A stretch of DNA of 64,000 bases, taken from Thermoleophilia bacterium. Lineage in GTDB: Bacteria > Actinomycetota > Thermoleophilia > Gaiellales > SKUG01. The translations under genes were made by a program, and so were the position numbers. Of the stretch, positions 1-8,843 are shown one piece after another (position 1 is the first letter of the stretch; every line of letters begins with the position of its first letter). The notes beneath the pieces are model-generated. The model worked only from the letters and a program-made list of their open reading frames with translations, was not told where the DNA came from and did no database searches. The stretch covers positions 38,309 through 102,308 of the forward strand of contig JAOPYQ010000019.1 of the NCBI GenBank assembly GCA_025964555.1. The letters run 5' to 3'.

Positions 1-4
1 CGCG

Positions 5-931
5 ATGATCATCGGCCTCGGTGGCGGCTTCGCGCAGAACGCCATCGATGTCGTGCGCCTCGTCAAGAAGTACCCCGAGGCGCTGCGAGCCGGTGCGTTC
101 GACCCGAGCCTCGGCAAGCTGGGTCGACTGCCCACCGCGCTTGGACTGACCGCACTGACGCGTCCCGACAACCGCATCCTGGATCCAACGTGGCGCGGCA
201 TGGCCGCGAGCGTCGAGACGGGTGGGCGCACGTTCGACGCGTTCGACGAGATCGCGATGAAGTCATCGGTGCTGCTCGGCGCAAGCCTCGCGGCAATCCA
301 GATCGGTTCGGCAATCCCGAACCTCGCCGACGCGCTCGGCAAGGACGGACCGTGGTACGAGAACATCGCGCAGTCCACGTCGGGTCGCGCGGGTGTGCTG
401 CAGCTCGCCGGCGGCACGATCGGAGCTGCAGTGTTCGCGACGGCCATCAGGCAGACCGCCGGACAGGCAGGGCCGGGGCTGGTATCCAAGGTGCTCACCG
501 CGGGCAGCGCACCGATCATGGCGCGACCGGTCTGGGGACGCATCGGTCTCGCGACGGGCGCCGTGGTGATGGCGAACGAGATCGGCTACCTCGACTTCCT
601 CAACAAGGGCGAGACGCGACCGGTCGGCACGGTGCTCGCGGACGCGGCGCACAAGACCCCGATCATCAACGACCCCGAGTGGCGCACCGCGGCGATCCTC
701 GGCGCAGGCGGCATCGTGGGCTTCAAGGCGCAGCGCGCCATCTCGGCGGCTGGCGGCCTCTCAGGGCTCGGCAAGGGCAACCTCATCGGTGGCGCGATCG
801 TCGCCGGCCTCCTGGGAGTGCAGCTGCTCGGTGGCCTGTCCGGCCTCGACAAGCCAACCACGCCGGCGGCGCCGACGACACCCGCGGCGCCTGCCGCTCC
901 CGCCCCGCCCGCACCTCCTGCCGGAATGTAG
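5..931 (+). CDS. Hydrophobic Gly/Ala-rich protein of unknown function, possibly 5'-truncated
   Basis: I do not recognise this family. The product (308 residues from the first visible ATG) has five hydrophobic stretches at about 83-100, 131-150, 178-197, 228-246 and 258-281, so it is probably a multi-helix membrane protein. It ends in a disordered Pro/Ala/Thr tail (283-308). The ATG lies only 4 bases from the window edge, so the true start may be upstream. A recurring pattern of Ser/Thr, three residues, Arg, Gly, then a hydrophobic run resembles the protein encoded at 21745-22578, and the two could be distant paralogues (inference). The G/C-rich third positions support real coding. Confidence 0.7.
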   Translation: MIIGLGGGFAQNAIDVVRLVKKYPEALRAGAFDPSLGKLGRLPTALGLTALTRPDNRILDPTWRGMAASVETGGRTFDAFDEIAMKSSVLLGASLAAIQIGSAIPNLADALGKDGPWYENIAQSTSGRAGVLQLAGGTIGAAVFATAIRQTAGQAGPGLVSKVLTAGSAPIMARPVWGRIGLATGAVVMANEIGYLDFLNKGETRPVGTVLADAAHKTPIINDPEWRTAAILGAGGIVGFKAQRAISAAGGLSGLGKGNLIGGAIVAGLLGVQLLGGLSGLDKPTTPAAPTTPAAPAAPAPPAPPAGM

Positions 932-1001
932 GCGCGCCTACGGAGCCGGGAGCGAAACCGTGGTGCCATGAGGTCGAACCCGTCGACCCGAGGTATCCGA
1001 C

Positions 1002-1745
1002 ATGCATCACGCGCCCATGTCCCGGACCAATGCACCAGGGGCGAACATCGCCGCAGCAGCGATCGCAGGTGCGGTGACGCTGACCGCGATCTTCGTGCTC
1101 GGACGGCTGAGCGAGAACGCCTCGCAGCACGCGACGATGGTCCTCGGTGCGATGTCGATCTCCGTCCTGGTGCTGTGGTTCGGCCTGCGGGAGGACCACG
1201 CGATGCGCGCCTGGGCCCTCGGCGGCATCGTGGCAACGCTCGGACTGGGCCTGCTCGTGGGCGGCGTGCTCGCGCGGCCATCGACGGTCGACGAGCAGGT
1301 CGTCACTGCCGGGCCGGTCGCGATGCATGCAGCAAAGGACGCGATGATGGCTGCCGATGACGAGAAGATGACAGCGACTGACGACCAGAAGATGATGGCG
1401 AAGGACGAGAACGTCCTCGTCTCCTCCGGCTCGTTCAAGCCGCTCGCGCACAGCGGGCGCGGTACGGCTTCGATCATCCGTACGACCGACGGCACGAACG
1501 TCCTCACCCTGACCGGATTTGAGACGGACGCGGGCCCCGACCTCGTCGTCATGCTCGTCGCGGGCGACCCGGCGAATGACACCGACGTTGAGGCCGGTAC
1601 ATCGCTGCGGCTGGGCAGGCTCAAGGGCACGAGCGGCGACCAGCAGTACGTGTTGCCGACGGACGCGGACCCGGCGGACTTCACGCACGCCTACATCTGG
1701 TGCCGCGCGTTCTCGGTCGGCTTCACGCGCGCGCGGCTCGCGTAG
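1002..1745 (+). CDS. DM13-domain membrane protein
   Basis: The product has 247 residues. Hydrophobic segments at about 14-35, 43-60 and 67-88 anchor it in the membrane. A low-complexity Met/Asp/Lys linker (about 105-130) follows, then a C-terminal DM13 domain (about 135-247). The domain shows the early SGSF motif, a GPDLVV core strand and the closing IWCRAFSVGFTRARL with its single conserved Cys. DM13 domains are found in extracytoplasmic proteins and have been proposed to act in redox or electron transfer; the substrate here is unknown. The next gene, ettA, follows after about 70 bases on the same strand. A second in-frame ATG at 1017 is an alternative start. Confidence 0.8.
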   Translation: MHHAPMSRTNAPGANIAAAAIAGAVTLTAIFVLGRLSENASQHATMVLGAMSISVLVLWFGLREDHAMRAWALGGIVATLGLGLLVGGVLARPSTVDEQVVTAGPVAMHAAKDAMMAADDEKMTATDDQKMMAKDENVLVSSGSFKPLAHSGRGTASIIRTTDGTNVLTLTGFETDAGPDLVVMLVAGDPANDTDVEAGTSLRLGRLKGTSGDQQYVLPTDADPADFTHAYIWCRAFSVGFTRARLA

Positions 1746-1817
1746 GGAGCAGCGGCTTCCGGGCGTCGATAGGATGGGCGTTGTCCACCGAGCGAAGTTC
1801 CGGGAGCGAGCGCCACC

Positions 1818-3491
1818 ATGGCCGAAGAATTCATTTACGTGATGCAGAACGTGACGAAGGTGTATCCGCCGTCGAACGAAGTCATCAAGGACATGTCGCT
1901 CCAGTTCTACCCGGGCGCCAAGATCGGCGTGATCGGCTACAACGGCGCCGGCAAGTCGACGCTGCTGCGCATCATGGCCGGCATCGACACCGACATCCGA
2001 GGCGACGCGTGGATCGCCAAGGACAAGACCGCGGGCATGCTCGAGCAGGAGCCGAAGCTCGACGAGACCAAGACGGTGCGCGAGAACGTCGAGGAGGGGC
2101 TGGCGCCGATGCGCGATGCGCTCGCGCGCTTCAACGAGGTTTCCAACGCGATGGCCGACCCGGACGCGGACTTCGACGCGCTGCTGACCGAGCAGGCGGA
2201 CCTGCAGCAGTTCATCGACCACGGTGATGGCTGGAACCTCGACACGGCGATCGACGTCGCCATGAGCGCGCTGCGCGTGCCCGAGGGCGACCTCGCGGTC
2301 ACGAACCTCTCCGGTGGCGAGCGCCGCCGCATCGCGCTTGCGCGACTGCTGCTGAGCGCGCCCGACATGCTGTTGCTGGACGAGCCGACCAACCACCTCG
2401 ACGCCGAGAGCGTGCTGTGGCTCGAGCAGTACCTCGCGAAGTATCCCGGCACGATCATCGCGATCACCCATGATCGGTACTTCCTGGACAACGTCGCCAA
2501 CTGGATCCTGGAACTCGACCGCCAGAAGTACTTCCCGTGGAAGGGCAACTACACCGGCTGGCTCGAGCAGAAGGCCGAGCGACTGCGGCTCGAGGAGAAG
2601 TCCGACAAGACGCGCCAGAAGACCCTCGAGCGCGAGTTCGAGTGGATCAAGATGAGCCCGAAGGCGCGCCAGTCCAAGAGCAAGGCGCGCATCGCCAACT
2701 ACGAGGAGATGGTCGCCGAGCAGGGCCGCGCGGAGATCGGCGGATCTGTCATCCAGATCCCGATGACCAAGCGACTGGGCGACGACATCGTGAAGTTCGA
2801 CAAGGTCTCCAAGGCCTATGGCGACAAGCTGCTGTTCGAGGACCTGTCCTTCACCCTGCCGCGTGGTGGCATCGTGGGCGTGATCGGGCCGAACGGCGCG
2901 GGCAAGTCGACGTTCATGCGACTGCTCGTCGGCCAGGAGCAGCCCGACAGCGGCACCGTGTCGATCGGCGAGACCGTCGACCTGGGCTACGTCGACCAGG
3001 GTCGCGACTCGCTCGACCCGGCCAAGACGGTGTGGGAAGAGATCTCGGGCGGCCACGACATCATCGAGTTCGGCAAGCGCGAGATCCCGAGCCGCGCGTA
3101 CGTGGGCAAGTTCAACTTCAAGGGCAGCGACCAGCAGCAGCGCGTCGGCGACCTGTCAGGTGGACAGCGCAACCGCGTGCACCTGGCGAAGCTCATCAAG
3201 ACGGGCTGCAACGTGCTGCTGCTCGACGAGCCGACCAACGACCTCGACGTGGACACGCTCCGCTCGCTCGAGGAAGGCATCGAGCAGTTCCCCGGATCGG
3301 CCGTGGTGGTGAGCCATGATCGGTGGTTCCTCGACCGGCTCGCGACGCACATCCTCGCGTTCGAGGGTGACAGTGAGGTCGTGTGGTTCGAGGGCAACTT
3401 CGAGCAGTACGCCGAGGACCTCAAGCGCCGCAAGGGTCCCGATGCGCTCGAGCCGACGCGCATCAAGTACCGCAAGCTCGTGCAGCAGTAG
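1818..3491 (+). CDS. ettA: Energy-dependent translational throttle protein EttA (ABC-F)
   Basis: The product has 557 residues, close to the 555 of E. coli EttA. It contains two ABC ATPase domains without membrane segments. Walker A motifs are GYNGAGKST near residue 40 and GPNGAGKST near 357; signature motifs are LSGGE near 164 and LSGGQ near 446; both Walker B motifs read LLLDEPTN. Between the domains lies a charged helical linker (about 240-320), the P-site tRNA interaction motif of ABC-F proteins. EttA binds the ribosomal E site and gates the first steps of elongation according to ATP/ADP ratio. A candidate -10 box, TAGGAT, lies at 1769-1774. Its stop is 6 bases from the convergent gene that follows. 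Confidence 0.96.
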   Translation: MAEEFIYVMQNVTKVYPPSNEVIKDMSLQFYPGAKIGVIGYNGAGKSTLLRIMAGIDTDIRGDAWIAKDKTAGMLEQEPKLDETKTVRENVEEGLAPMRDALARFNEVSNAMADPDADFDALLTEQADLQQFIDHGDGWNLDTAIDVAMSALRVPEGDLAVTNLSGGERRRIALARLLLSAPDMLLLDEPTNHLDAESVLWLEQYLAKYPGTIIAITHDRYFLDNVANWILELDRQKYFPWKGNYTGWLEQKAERLRLEEKSDKTRQKTLEREFEWIKMSPKARQSKSKARIANYEEMVAEQGRAEIGGSVIQIPMTKRLGDDIVKFDKVSKAYGDKLLFEDLSFTLPRGGIVGVIGPNGAGKSTFMRLLVGQEQPDSGTVSIGETVDLGYVDQGRDSLDPAKTVWEEISGGHDIIEFGKREIPSRAYVGKFNFKGSDQQQRVGDLSGGQRNRVHLAKLIKTGCNVLLLDEPTNDLDVDTLRSLEEGIEQFPGSAVVVSHDRWFLDRLATHILAFEGDSEVVWFEGNFEQYAEDLKRRKGPDALEPTRIKYRKLVQQ

Positions 3492-3497
3492 CTCCAG

Positions 3498-4568
3498 TCA
3501 GGAACCGACGGGGCGCCGGATCGCGCGAAGCACGAATCCGGCGGCGATCATTGCTGCCGCAAGCAGCGCCATGCCGAGCAGCGATGCGCCGGTGAACGGA
3601 AGTGTGTCGTCGCCGTTGGCGGCAGTGCCGCCACCCTCCACCGCCTGGGCGAAGGTCTTCTGGACCGCCGCGACGGTCGTTCCGTCAGCGGCGTCGTTGG
3701 CGGCGGGAAGCTGAGTTGCGAACGTGGCGGCGGCAGGGGCGCCGCCACCTGCGGCTGACGCGGCGGTCGTGCCGGCGGCGCTGGAGGTCGTGGACGCAGG
3801 CGGGACGGGAGCCGTGGGCTTCGTCGGCTTGTGCGTCACGGGTGGCTTCGGGCCGTGCGGCTTGGGGGTCACCGGGACGCGCGACTTGTGGGGATTGCCG
3901 CAGTGACCTCGGTTGTCGTCTTCTCGGTCAGCGTCGTTGCCGCACCCGTTGTTGCCATCGCGATCGCCGGCCGTGCCTCCTTGGCCGCCGGGCTTGTCGG
4001 CGCCGCCGTTGCTGGAGCCGTCGGGGTCGCTCGGCGAGGCGCCCTGCGTCGACCCGTTGCCGTGCGCCTTGATGGGCTTCGAGGGAGCCGGCGACGCGCC
4101 GTGCGCGCCGGAGGATCCGGACGTGCCCGAGGTGTCACCGGCAGCCGGTGTTGCGGCGGGCTTCGCGGAGGAGTTCGAGTGGTCGCTCGCATGGCCGTTC
4201 GACGCGCCGTTGCCAGTGCTGGCGCCGTTGGCGTGGGCGTTGCCGTTTCCGTTGCCATTCCCCTCTCCGGGAGTGGATGCCGCGGGAGCTGCTGGCGCGG
4301 GAGCGGGGGCGGGCGCAGCGGCTGGCTGGGAGGCGGCGACCGCTGCCGGAGTGGGGGCAGGAGCGGGAGCCGCTGGAGTCGTCGCGTTCGCGGCGGCCGC
4401 GCCGCCATTGCCGTTGGCAGCGCCATTTCCGTGTCCGTTGCCGTTGCCCCCCGGTGCCGCGATCGCCAACGCGCTCGTCACCGCTGCCACCAGCAGCACC
4501 GACACGGCGAGATCAACACGGGCACGACGACGGGCAGCTCGGGACGCATTCATACGTCTTTGATACAT
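3498..4568 (-). CDS. Sortase-type LPFTG surface protein with low-complexity ectodomain
   Basis: The product has 356 residues. The N-terminus is basic (several Arg) followed by a hydrophobic stretch, as in a signal peptide. The body is low complexity: Gly-Asn repeats, Ala/Pro/Thr runs and a Lys/Pro/Thr segment. The C-terminus is a textbook cell-wall sorting signal: LPFTG at 323-327, a hydrophobic helix, then a short basic tail (RAIRRPVGS). A sortase would cleave after Thr and attach the protein to the wall. No sortase gene is in this window. The ectodomain has no recognisable fold; a spacer or adhesive role is a guess. An in-frame ATG at 4553 is an alternative start, about 7 bases downstream of a TATCAA box. 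Confidence 0.85.
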   Translation of the reverse strand: MYQRRMNASRAARRRARVDLAVSVLLVAAVTSALAIAAPGGNGNGHGNGAANGNGGAAAANATTPAAPAPAPTPAAVAASQPAAAPAPAPAPAAPAASTPGEGNGNGNGNAHANGASTGNGASNGHASDHSNSSAKPAATPAAGDTSGTSGSSGAHGASPAPSKPIKAHGNGSTQGASPSDPDGSSNGGADKPGGQGGTAGDRDGNNGCGNDADREDDNRGHCGNPHKSRVPVTPKPHGPKPPVTHKPTKPTAPVPPASTTSSAAGTTAASAAGGGAPAAATFATQLPAANDAADGTTVAAVQKTFAQAVEGGGTAANGDDTLPFTGASLLGMALLAAAMIAAGFVLRAIRRPVGS

Positions 4569-4677
4569 CCGTTTTGCAGTTCTTGCAATAGGCTAGGTGG
4601 ACGGCGACGGACACGCACGGGACCATTCCCAGGTTTCCCTGTCGCGCCACCGCGCGGACACGCACGGCAACAGCGCG

Positions 4678-4683
4678 TATCCT
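4678..4683 (+). promoter_or_regulatory. -10 box TATCCT of a leaderless promoter
   Basis: TATCCT matches the actinobacterial TANNNT consensus. It ends exactly 7 bases before the GTG at 4691, so transcription should begin at or next to the start codon. No Shine-Dalgarno sequence is present. This supports the GTG as the real start of the MFS gene. Confidence 0.6.
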
Positions 4684-4690
4684 TGCGCGC

Positions 4691-6001
4691 GTGCCCGACG
4701 ATGACCGACCAGGCCTGCGCACCCGCTTCGCTCGATCCCTGATCGACATCAGTGCGCTGCGCTCCTCGGCGCCGTTCCGCCGCATGTTCGGCGCGCAGCT
4801 CATCTCGTCGATCGGGTCGCAGGTCACGCTGGTCGCGCTGTTCTTCCAGGTCTACGACCTGACGCACAGCACGCTGAAGGTCGGCCTGCTCGGACTGGTG
4901 ATGGTGGTTCCGACGTTGTGCCTGGCGCTGCTCGGAGGCGCGATCGCGGACTCCATGGATCGGCGCCGGCTGCTGGTGATGGTGCAGGTCGCCATGGCGA
5001 CGGTGAGCCTCACGCTGACCTGGCTCGCGACGCACGAATCGCCGCCGCTGTGGGCGCTCTACGTGCTGGCCGCGGCGGCATCGTCATTCGCTGCGATCGA
5101 CGGGCCCACGCGCACGGCCGTGATGCCGATGCTCGTCGACGCGGCAACGCTCCGCAGCGCGGTGCAGCTTCGCGAGGTGCTCACGCAGTCGGGTCGAACG
5201 TTCGGGCCGATCATCGGCGGCGTGCTCATTGCACAGGTGAGCCTGCCGGCGGCGTACCTGCTCGACACGGCCTCGTTCGTGATCGCCTTCCTGCTGTTCC
5301 TGGGGCTGCCGTCGCTGGTGCCGGAGACGCGTCGACGCTTCGAGCTCTCCTCGATCACGGAAGGCCTGCACTTCGTGGCGCAGCGCCCGATCCTCGCGGC
5401 GACGTTCTGGGCCGACCTGTTCGCGATGGTCCTGGGCCAGCAGCGAGCGCTCTTTCCGGCGTATGCGGCGACTGCCTTCGGCGGCGGGGCGATGACGTTC
5501 GGCTTCCTGGTCGCATCGCCCTCCGCGGGCGCGATGGTCGGGCTGCTGTTCATGGGCTTGTTCCGCAACGTGCAGCGCGAGGGTCTGGCGGTGCTGGTGG
5601 CGGTGGCGGCGTGGGGCGCATTCATCGCGTTGTTCTCGCTGTCGCCGTGGCTCTGGCTCGCGATGCTGTTCCTCGCGTGTGCTGGCGCGGCCGACATGGT
5701 GAGCGCGATCTTCCGCCAGACGATCCTGCTGGCGACGGTCCCTGACGAGCTGCGCGGGCGCATGGGCGCCGTGCACATCATGGTGGTGACCGGAGGACCT
5801 CCGATCGGCGACATGGTGTCAGGAAGCGCCGGCGAGGCGTTCGGCATTCGCGTGAGCTCGCTCGTCGGCGGGGTGGGCGTGATCGCCGGCATGGTCCTGC
5901 TCGCGTGGCGCGTGCCCGGGTTCGCCCGCTGGCGAGATCCGGCTCGTGTCGAGCCATCGCGCGACGGCACGGCCGACGACAGCACGACCGCATCCCCCTA
6001 G
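4691..6001 (+). CDS. MFS transporter, MFS_3 (EntS-like) family
   Basis: The product has 436 residues and about 12 hydrophobic helices. The loop after the second helix carries the MFS signature form GGAIADSMDRRR near residue 80. Sequence character (SIGSQVTLVALFFQVYDLT at the start, GPTRTAVMP, and FRQTILLATVPDELRGR late) places it with the MFS_3/EntS-type exporters, which move siderophores, drugs or other small molecules by proton antiport. The substrate cannot be told from sequence. The gene starts with GTG and appears leaderless. It is divergent from the LPFTG protein gene. The C-terminal 25 residues are Ser/Thr/Asp-rich and cytoplasmic. Confidence 0.88.
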   Translation: MPDDDRPGLRTRFARSLIDISALRSSAPFRRMFGAQLISSIGSQVTLVALFFQVYDLTHSTLKVGLLGLVMVVPTLCLALLGGAIADSMDRRRLLVMVQVAMATVSLTLTWLATHESPPLWALYVLAAAASSFAAIDGPTRTAVMPMLVDAATLRSAVQLREVLTQSGRTFGPIIGGVLIAQVSLPAAYLLDTASFVIAFLLFLGLPSLVPETRRRFELSSITEGLHFVAQRPILAATFWADLFAMVLGQQRALFPAYAATAFGGGAMTFGFLVASPSAGAMVGLLFMGLFRNVQREGLAVLVAVAAWGAFIALFSLSPWLWLAMLFLACAGAADMVSAIFRQTILLATVPDELRGRMGAVHIMVVTGGPPIGDMVSGSAGEAFGIRVSSLVGGVGVIAGMVLLAWRVPGFARWRDPARVEPSRDGTADDSTTASP

Positions 6002-6144
6002 CCGGAACCTGTCGGCTCGTGGTCCGATGGACGCATGGGCTGCCGAGTGGATGCGGCTGCCTTCGCCAGGAGCGTTGACCACGCTCGCCCGGGGACCACG
6101 ACTGCCGCTCGTGGAGCACGCCCCAGATCGCCAGGAGTGGGACC

Positions 6145-7578
6145 ATGGGAGCAATTCGTCCGTCGACGCCGTCGACCGCTGCGCCAGTGCCGAGCACGAA
6201 GGCCGCGCGCGTCGAGCAGCCGATCGGAAACGCCGGTGGCGCTGCCGATGCGCCAGCAGTACCGGGTGGGTCGTCGACTGACACATCCAGTCAGGCAGCT
6301 GACGGAGCGAAGGCCCTCAAGGACGGCGCCAGGTCGGGCCCCGGGACGGCGGCGCCAGCGCCGACGCCGGCTGCCACTGACACCACGAAGCCGAGCGTTC
6401 CCGGACAGGAGGTGCCGAAGCAGGACACGCCCGCCGCGAAGCCCACGGTCACCGAACAGCTCGAGGCAGCACGCAACAACAAGCCGTCTGCCGCGGAGCT
6501 GCGCAACCTGCCGCCCGAGGACCAGCAGTCGATCCGCGACACGTACCAGGCGGAGCAGTCGAAGCTCTATGACACGGTCGCGACGCAGCTCGAGCAGCAG
6601 GGACGCCCCACGCGCGGTGAATTCACCGTCAACGGCAAGTTCCTGAGCTGGGAGTATCAGGACGCGCTCTCCTACTACGACGGGCAGCTCGAGGAAGCGC
6701 AGCAGGGCGCCAAGCCCGAGCGCGTCCGCGCGATGCGCGCGGAGCTCGCGGAGACGCCCGCCGGACGCGAGATGCTCGAGTTCGAGAAGCGAGCAGGGGT
6801 GCCGATCAAGGTGCTGACGACGGCGGAGTGGCGCCGTGCCGGCCACGCCGACAACGTGGCGGCGTTCGCGGCCGGCGAGGAAGGCATCACCTTCAAGGCT
6901 GACAGCCTCAACGCACACGTGTACGTGCACGAGATGACGCACGAGGTCGACCACTACACCAAGGTGCTCGCCCCGCCGGAGGACACACGAACCCGCGAGC
7001 AGGTCATCCAGGAGGCGACCGCCAACTACGAGAAGTACGGGCTCGATCCCGGCGAGGTCCCGGCGCTCGTCGACGCGACGTACCACCAGGGTCCCGACCA
7101 CACGACGCTCACGCATGCGCACACGCGCCTCGCGGAGGCACGCCTGCATCGCCAGCAGCACGGCGGCACGCCGCTCGACGACGGCGAGATCCGGCAGGTG
7201 CTGTCGCTGTCGCTGCCCCGCGAACAGGACAACCGCGCGATCGACCTCTACAACGAGGCCGTCGAGCACGATCCCGCATCGGCACCCGACGCACTCGTCA
7301 AGCTGCGCGAGTACGCGCTGACGCGAGGCATCGAGGCCGCCGGCATGTCGGCTGACGACCTCATCGCGCTGCTCAATGGCCGCAAGGCCGGGTTCGAGGC
7401 GAAGATCGTCGATCTGGAACAGGCCGGCACTCGCAGCTCCAGCGGGGGCGGGCAGAAGGGAGGCGTCGGCGGCGTGGCCAGCGGGCTCGGTGGCCTCGCT
7501 GGCATCGGCGGCGCCGTCGGATCGATCATGCGCGGGGCGTCCGGTCTCGCAGGCGCGGCGCACGGCGCCGGCACCTGA
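6145..7578 (+). CDS. Putative zinc metallopeptidase (HExxH) with disordered N-terminus and no signal peptide
   Basis: The product has 477 residues. Residues 1-105 are disordered (Ala/Pro/Thr/Ser-rich). A charged helical part follows. The zincin motif HEMTH lies at 262-266, with Glu-290 in QEATA a plausible third zinc ligand 24 residues on, as in gluzincins such as effector-type M91 peptidases. A charged helical region and a Gly-rich tail (about 430-477) complete it. There is no signal peptide or membrane segment at the N-terminus, so it is either cytosolic or exported by a non-Sec route. AGGAG seven bases before the ATG supports the start. The family assignment is uncertain; the motif and its helix context are the evidence. 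Confidence 0.75.
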   Translation: MGAIRPSTPSTAAPVPSTKAARVEQPIGNAGGAADAPAVPGGSSTDTSSQAADGAKALKDGARSGPGTAAPAPTPAATDTTKPSVPGQEVPKQDTPAAKPTVTEQLEAARNNKPSAAELRNLPPEDQQSIRDTYQAEQSKLYDTVATQLEQQGRPTRGEFTVNGKFLSWEYQDALSYYDGQLEEAQQGAKPERVRAMRAELAETPAGREMLEFEKRAGVPIKVLTTAEWRRAGHADNVAAFAAGEEGITFKADSLNAHVYVHEMTHEVDHYTKVLAPPEDTRTREQVIQEATANYEKYGLDPGEVPALVDATYHQGPDHTTLTHAHTRLAEARLHRQQHGGTPLDDGEIRQVLSLSLPREQDNRAIDLYNEAVEHDPASAPDALVKLREYALTRGIEAAGMSADDLIALLNGRKAGFEAKIVDLEQAGTRSSSGGGQKGGVGGVASGLGGLAGIGGAVGSIMRGASGLAGAAHGAGT

Positions 7579-7616
7579 TCGAGCGGGCACGACGATCGAT
7601 CGTGCATGATCGCGCC

Positions 7617-8690
7617 ATGATGACTCCCGCGTGGCTGCTCTACGGCGCATATGGCTATACCGGTGACCTCGTCGCCCGACGCGCAGTGGCGGCCGGCGAA
7701 CGACCGATCCTCGCGGGTCGAGACGCCGCACGCCTCGAACCGTTGGCGCGCGAGTTGGGCCTGGAGCACCGGGTCACGGGACTGGACGACGCACTGCGGC
7801 TCGACGATGTCCTGCGGGACGTCGCCGCTGTCGCGCACTGCGCGGGTCCATTCTCGGCGACGGCGGCGCCGATGGTTGCGGCGTGCCTGCGAACAGGGAC
7901 GAACTACGTCGACATCTCCGGCGAGATCGACGTGTTCGAGGCGATCTTCCACCGCGATGCAGACGCACGCGACGCGGGCGTGACGCTGCTGTCGGGGGGC
8001 GGCTTCGACGTCGTGCCGAGCGACTGCCTCGCTGCGATGGTGGCGGCGATGCTCCCGGACGCAGTGCGGCTCGAACTGGCGTTCCGCTCCGGCGGAGGCT
8101 TCAGCCGCGGCACCGGCAAGTCAGCCGTCGAGGCGCTCGGGCAGATGTCACTCGCACGTACCGACGGCGCGATCGGACCCGTCCCGCGCGGACGACGCAC
8201 CCGGAGCGTCGACTTCATCGGCGATGGGCGCACCTCCCGGGTGCAGGCCGTGTCGTGGGGCGACGTCGCCACCGCGTACCGGTCGACCGGCATCGCCGAG
8301 ATCACCGTGTACACGCAGCTGCCCAGACTGGTTTCCAGCGCGTCGGGGCTCGTGGATCGCGCAGCTCGAACACCCATGCTGCGAGGCGCAACGCGGCGAC
8401 TGATGACGAGCGTCGTCTCCCGCCTGCCAAATCCCAGCGACGAAGCGCGGGCACGTTCACGAAGCGTGCTCTGGGCGCGCGCCGTCGCTCCCGACGGCCG
8501 CGCCGCCGAGGGTCGCCTGTCGACGCCAAACAGCTACGAGCTGACCGCCGACGCCGTGGTGCGCATCGTCCGCGAACTCGCAGCGGGGAACGTCGACGCC
8601 GGAGCACTGACCCCATCGATGGCGCTCGGCCCCGAGTTCATCTCGACGCTCGATGACGTGTCGGTGACGCCGCCGGCCCTCGTCGACTGA
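7617..8690 (+). CDS. Saccharopine dehydrogenase-like / trans-acting enoyl reductase family oxidoreductase
   Basis: The product has 357 residues. The N-terminus is a Rossmann fold with GAYGYTG as the dinucleotide-binding loop, as in the family that includes mycobacterial trans-acting enoyl reductases and saccharopine dehydrogenase-like proteins. Typical motifs follow: CAGPF, TNYVDISGE and GGGFDVVPSDC. The mycobacterial relatives reduce polyketide or lipid intermediates, but no lipid-synthesis genes are adjacent, so the substrate is unknown. Two ATGs in a row (7617 and 7620) are the likely start. A GTG at 7602 is also in frame but would add residues unlike the family's N-terminus. Confidence 0.85.
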   Translation: MMTPAWLLYGAYGYTGDLVARRAVAAGERPILAGRDAARLEPLARELGLEHRVTGLDDALRLDDVLRDVAAVAHCAGPFSATAAPMVAACLRTGTNYVDISGEIDVFEAIFHRDADARDAGVTLLSGGGFDVVPSDCLAAMVAAMLPDAVRLELAFRSGGGFSRGTGKSAVEALGQMSLARTDGAIGPVPRGRRTRSVDFIGDGRTSRVQAVSWGDVATAYRSTGIAEITVYTQLPRLVSSASGLVDRAARTPMLRGATRRLMTSVVSRLPNPSDEARARSRSVLWARAVAPDGRAAEGRLSTPNSYELTADAVVRIVRELAAGNVDAGALTPSMALGPEFISTLDDVSVTPPALVD

Positions 8691-8843
8691 GCCGGCGACG
8701 GCGCCGACCGACCGAGCGACATTGCGACCGCCGTCGAACGACATGACGAAGGTCGTCGGTCCACAGTCGATTGCCGGGCGGATTGGCGTCAGCTGCCCGC
8801 GAAGCTCACTCGCGCGGTGGAATCTGCCGAAACCGATCATGTC

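Noticed and set aside
783..3056. Long open frame on the minus strand opposite ettA
   Set aside because: It is antisense to a clear ABC-F gene and gives a His/Arg/Leu-rich product with no domain; such frames are usual in GC-rich DNA.
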